A DNA stretch of 21,091 bases from assembly GCF_000003605.2 (NCBI RefSeq), contig NW_003108579.1:711591-732681 (forward strand), written 5' to 3'. Both the position numbers and the translations under genes were made by a program. The stretch is from Saccoglossus kowalevskii (lineage: Eukaryota > Hemichordata > Enteropneusta > Harrimaniidae). The notes beneath the pieces were generated by a model. That model was not told the origin of the DNA, made no database searches, and was given only the letters and a program-made list of their open reading frames with translations. Shown one piece after another: positions 20,209 through 21,091 of this stretch (position 1 is its first letter; every line of letters begins with the position of its first letter).

Positions 20209-20537
20209 GTCTGGCGCCTTGGTGGCGGGTGGTGCTCTTAGAAATACAAACTTGGAATAATATGTACCACATAAATGTACCCTATTGTATCATATACGTG
20301 ATGAATCATGGGTCATCGATAACAAAAGTCACATACTAATTAGTCAATGCCCCAGGTTGCGCGATAACAATCTTAAAGATAAACATACAAATGAGAACAA
20401 GTGGGCTACAAGCAAGTATTGAAGTAAATAGTAAACCGCGAAACGTGTTGTATAAATTATCACTGAAATGATAATTTGCGATGTTCTGGACTATGAGGCA
20501 AATTTATATCATTACGCCAGAATATATAATTTCGAGA

Positions 20538-20573
20538 TCTCGTTGAGCGCGAGGTAACAACGAGACTTTTGCC
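20538..20573 (+). repeat. TCTCGTTG...CAACGAGA hairpin unit, copy 2
   Basis: TCTCGTTG (20538-20545) is the exact reverse complement of CAACGAGA (20558-20565), with a 12-nt loop containing GCGCGAGG. It is followed by CTTTTGCC. It is similar in order and wording to copy 1 at 18253-18286, with a longer stem here. Confidence 0.6.
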
Positions 20574-21091
20574 ATTTGTGGTTAATGTCTGTTGTAGACA
20601 AATGTACATTTCAGGAATTCGTGGAACTTCGAATCAAACATCATTGGGTGATATTTTGGAGAATTATTATAAAAAGGATTAGCCGCGAATTAGAATGCAC
20701 AAAATGGCGGATTTTACCTCATACTACCAAAATATCCCTTGACCCCTGTACCGTCAAATGGACACTTGCACGTTATCTGCAACAAACTTCCTATATATAT
20801 ATATATTTTCATCGCAGCCCGTCGCAACCCGGTGATCATTTCATTTGAATTTATGACAAAATGACTTATTTAACGTGACTTTCGAGTATAAATCAACGAT
20901 TTATTAAATGATAAATCTGAATTACTTATCTATATATTAGATAAAACAACAACACAATCCCTATTTTGCGCGATAAGCATGACGAATTTGAACCAAATAA
21001 TTTAGCGCATATCATTATGCTCCTGAAATTAATGTTTGGCCCATATGGTGAATAACCATTTAAAAGAGGAGATAAGAAATGGGCGACAGCA
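20574..21091. other. Non-coding tail with short (TA)n tract
   Basis: Includes a 15-nt TA alternation at 20792-20806 and an open plus-strand frame at 20576-20848 that runs through it. Because that frame includes simple sequence (YIYIYF) and matches no family, I do not call it a gene. Nothing else is recognised up to the window end. Confidence 0.5.

Noticed and set aside
20576-20848. 90-codon plus-strand frame
   Set aside because: It runs through a TA microsatellite (YIYIYF), starts just after a hairpin repeat and has no family resemblance.

Overview
This window looks like a stretch of AT-rich nuclear DNA from an animal, probably a marine invertebrate. A mollusc-like genome would fit, but the sequence alone does not prove any taxon. 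The signs are the absence of packed long ORFs and of bacterial-style gene spacing, microsatellite and homopolymer tracts ((TA)23, T30, G13), a decayed non-LTR retrotransposon, a decayed von Willebrand factor A (VWA) domain, and many short inverted-repeat structures. I found no intact protein-coding gene, tRNA, rRNA, CRISPR array or complete transposon. The longest ATG-type reading frames (up to about 117 codons) are about what chance gives at this base composition, so ORF length was not used as evidence.

Layout from left to right. 1-46 is a TA microsatellite cut by the window edge. 703-867 holds a cluster of four related, partly palindromic CACTGGGTTTAAATT-type motifs. 1668-1798 is a CpG-rich inverted-repeat element that looks like a small non-autonomous transposon. 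2060-2542 (minus) is a broken VWA-domain coding segment with two stops, an internal deletion and a frameshift. 3381-3409 and 3664-3708 are strong hairpins. About 3.7-8.8 kb is featureless except for T30 at 7118-7147. A small CpG cluster lies at 8840-8932. A 72-bp repeat at 10409-10480 recurs inverted, about 90% identical, at 14952-15024. There it abuts the 5' end of a dead LINE reverse transcriptase fragment (minus, about 14300-14950).

The right part (15-21 kb) has one GC-richer stretch that could be an unrecognised terminal exon (16007-16203). It also has two copies of a TCTCGT...ACGAGA hairpin unit (18253-18286 and 20538-20573) and a group of three hairpins at 19646-19757.

No pathway or operon logic links these elements. 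The window is best read as intergenic or intronic DNA shaped by repeat insertion and decay. I did not find a convincing new biological system. The best leads are the palindrome cluster at 703-867, the paired 72-bp repeat at the LINE boundary, and the hairpin groups near 18.3, 19.7 and 20.5 kb.
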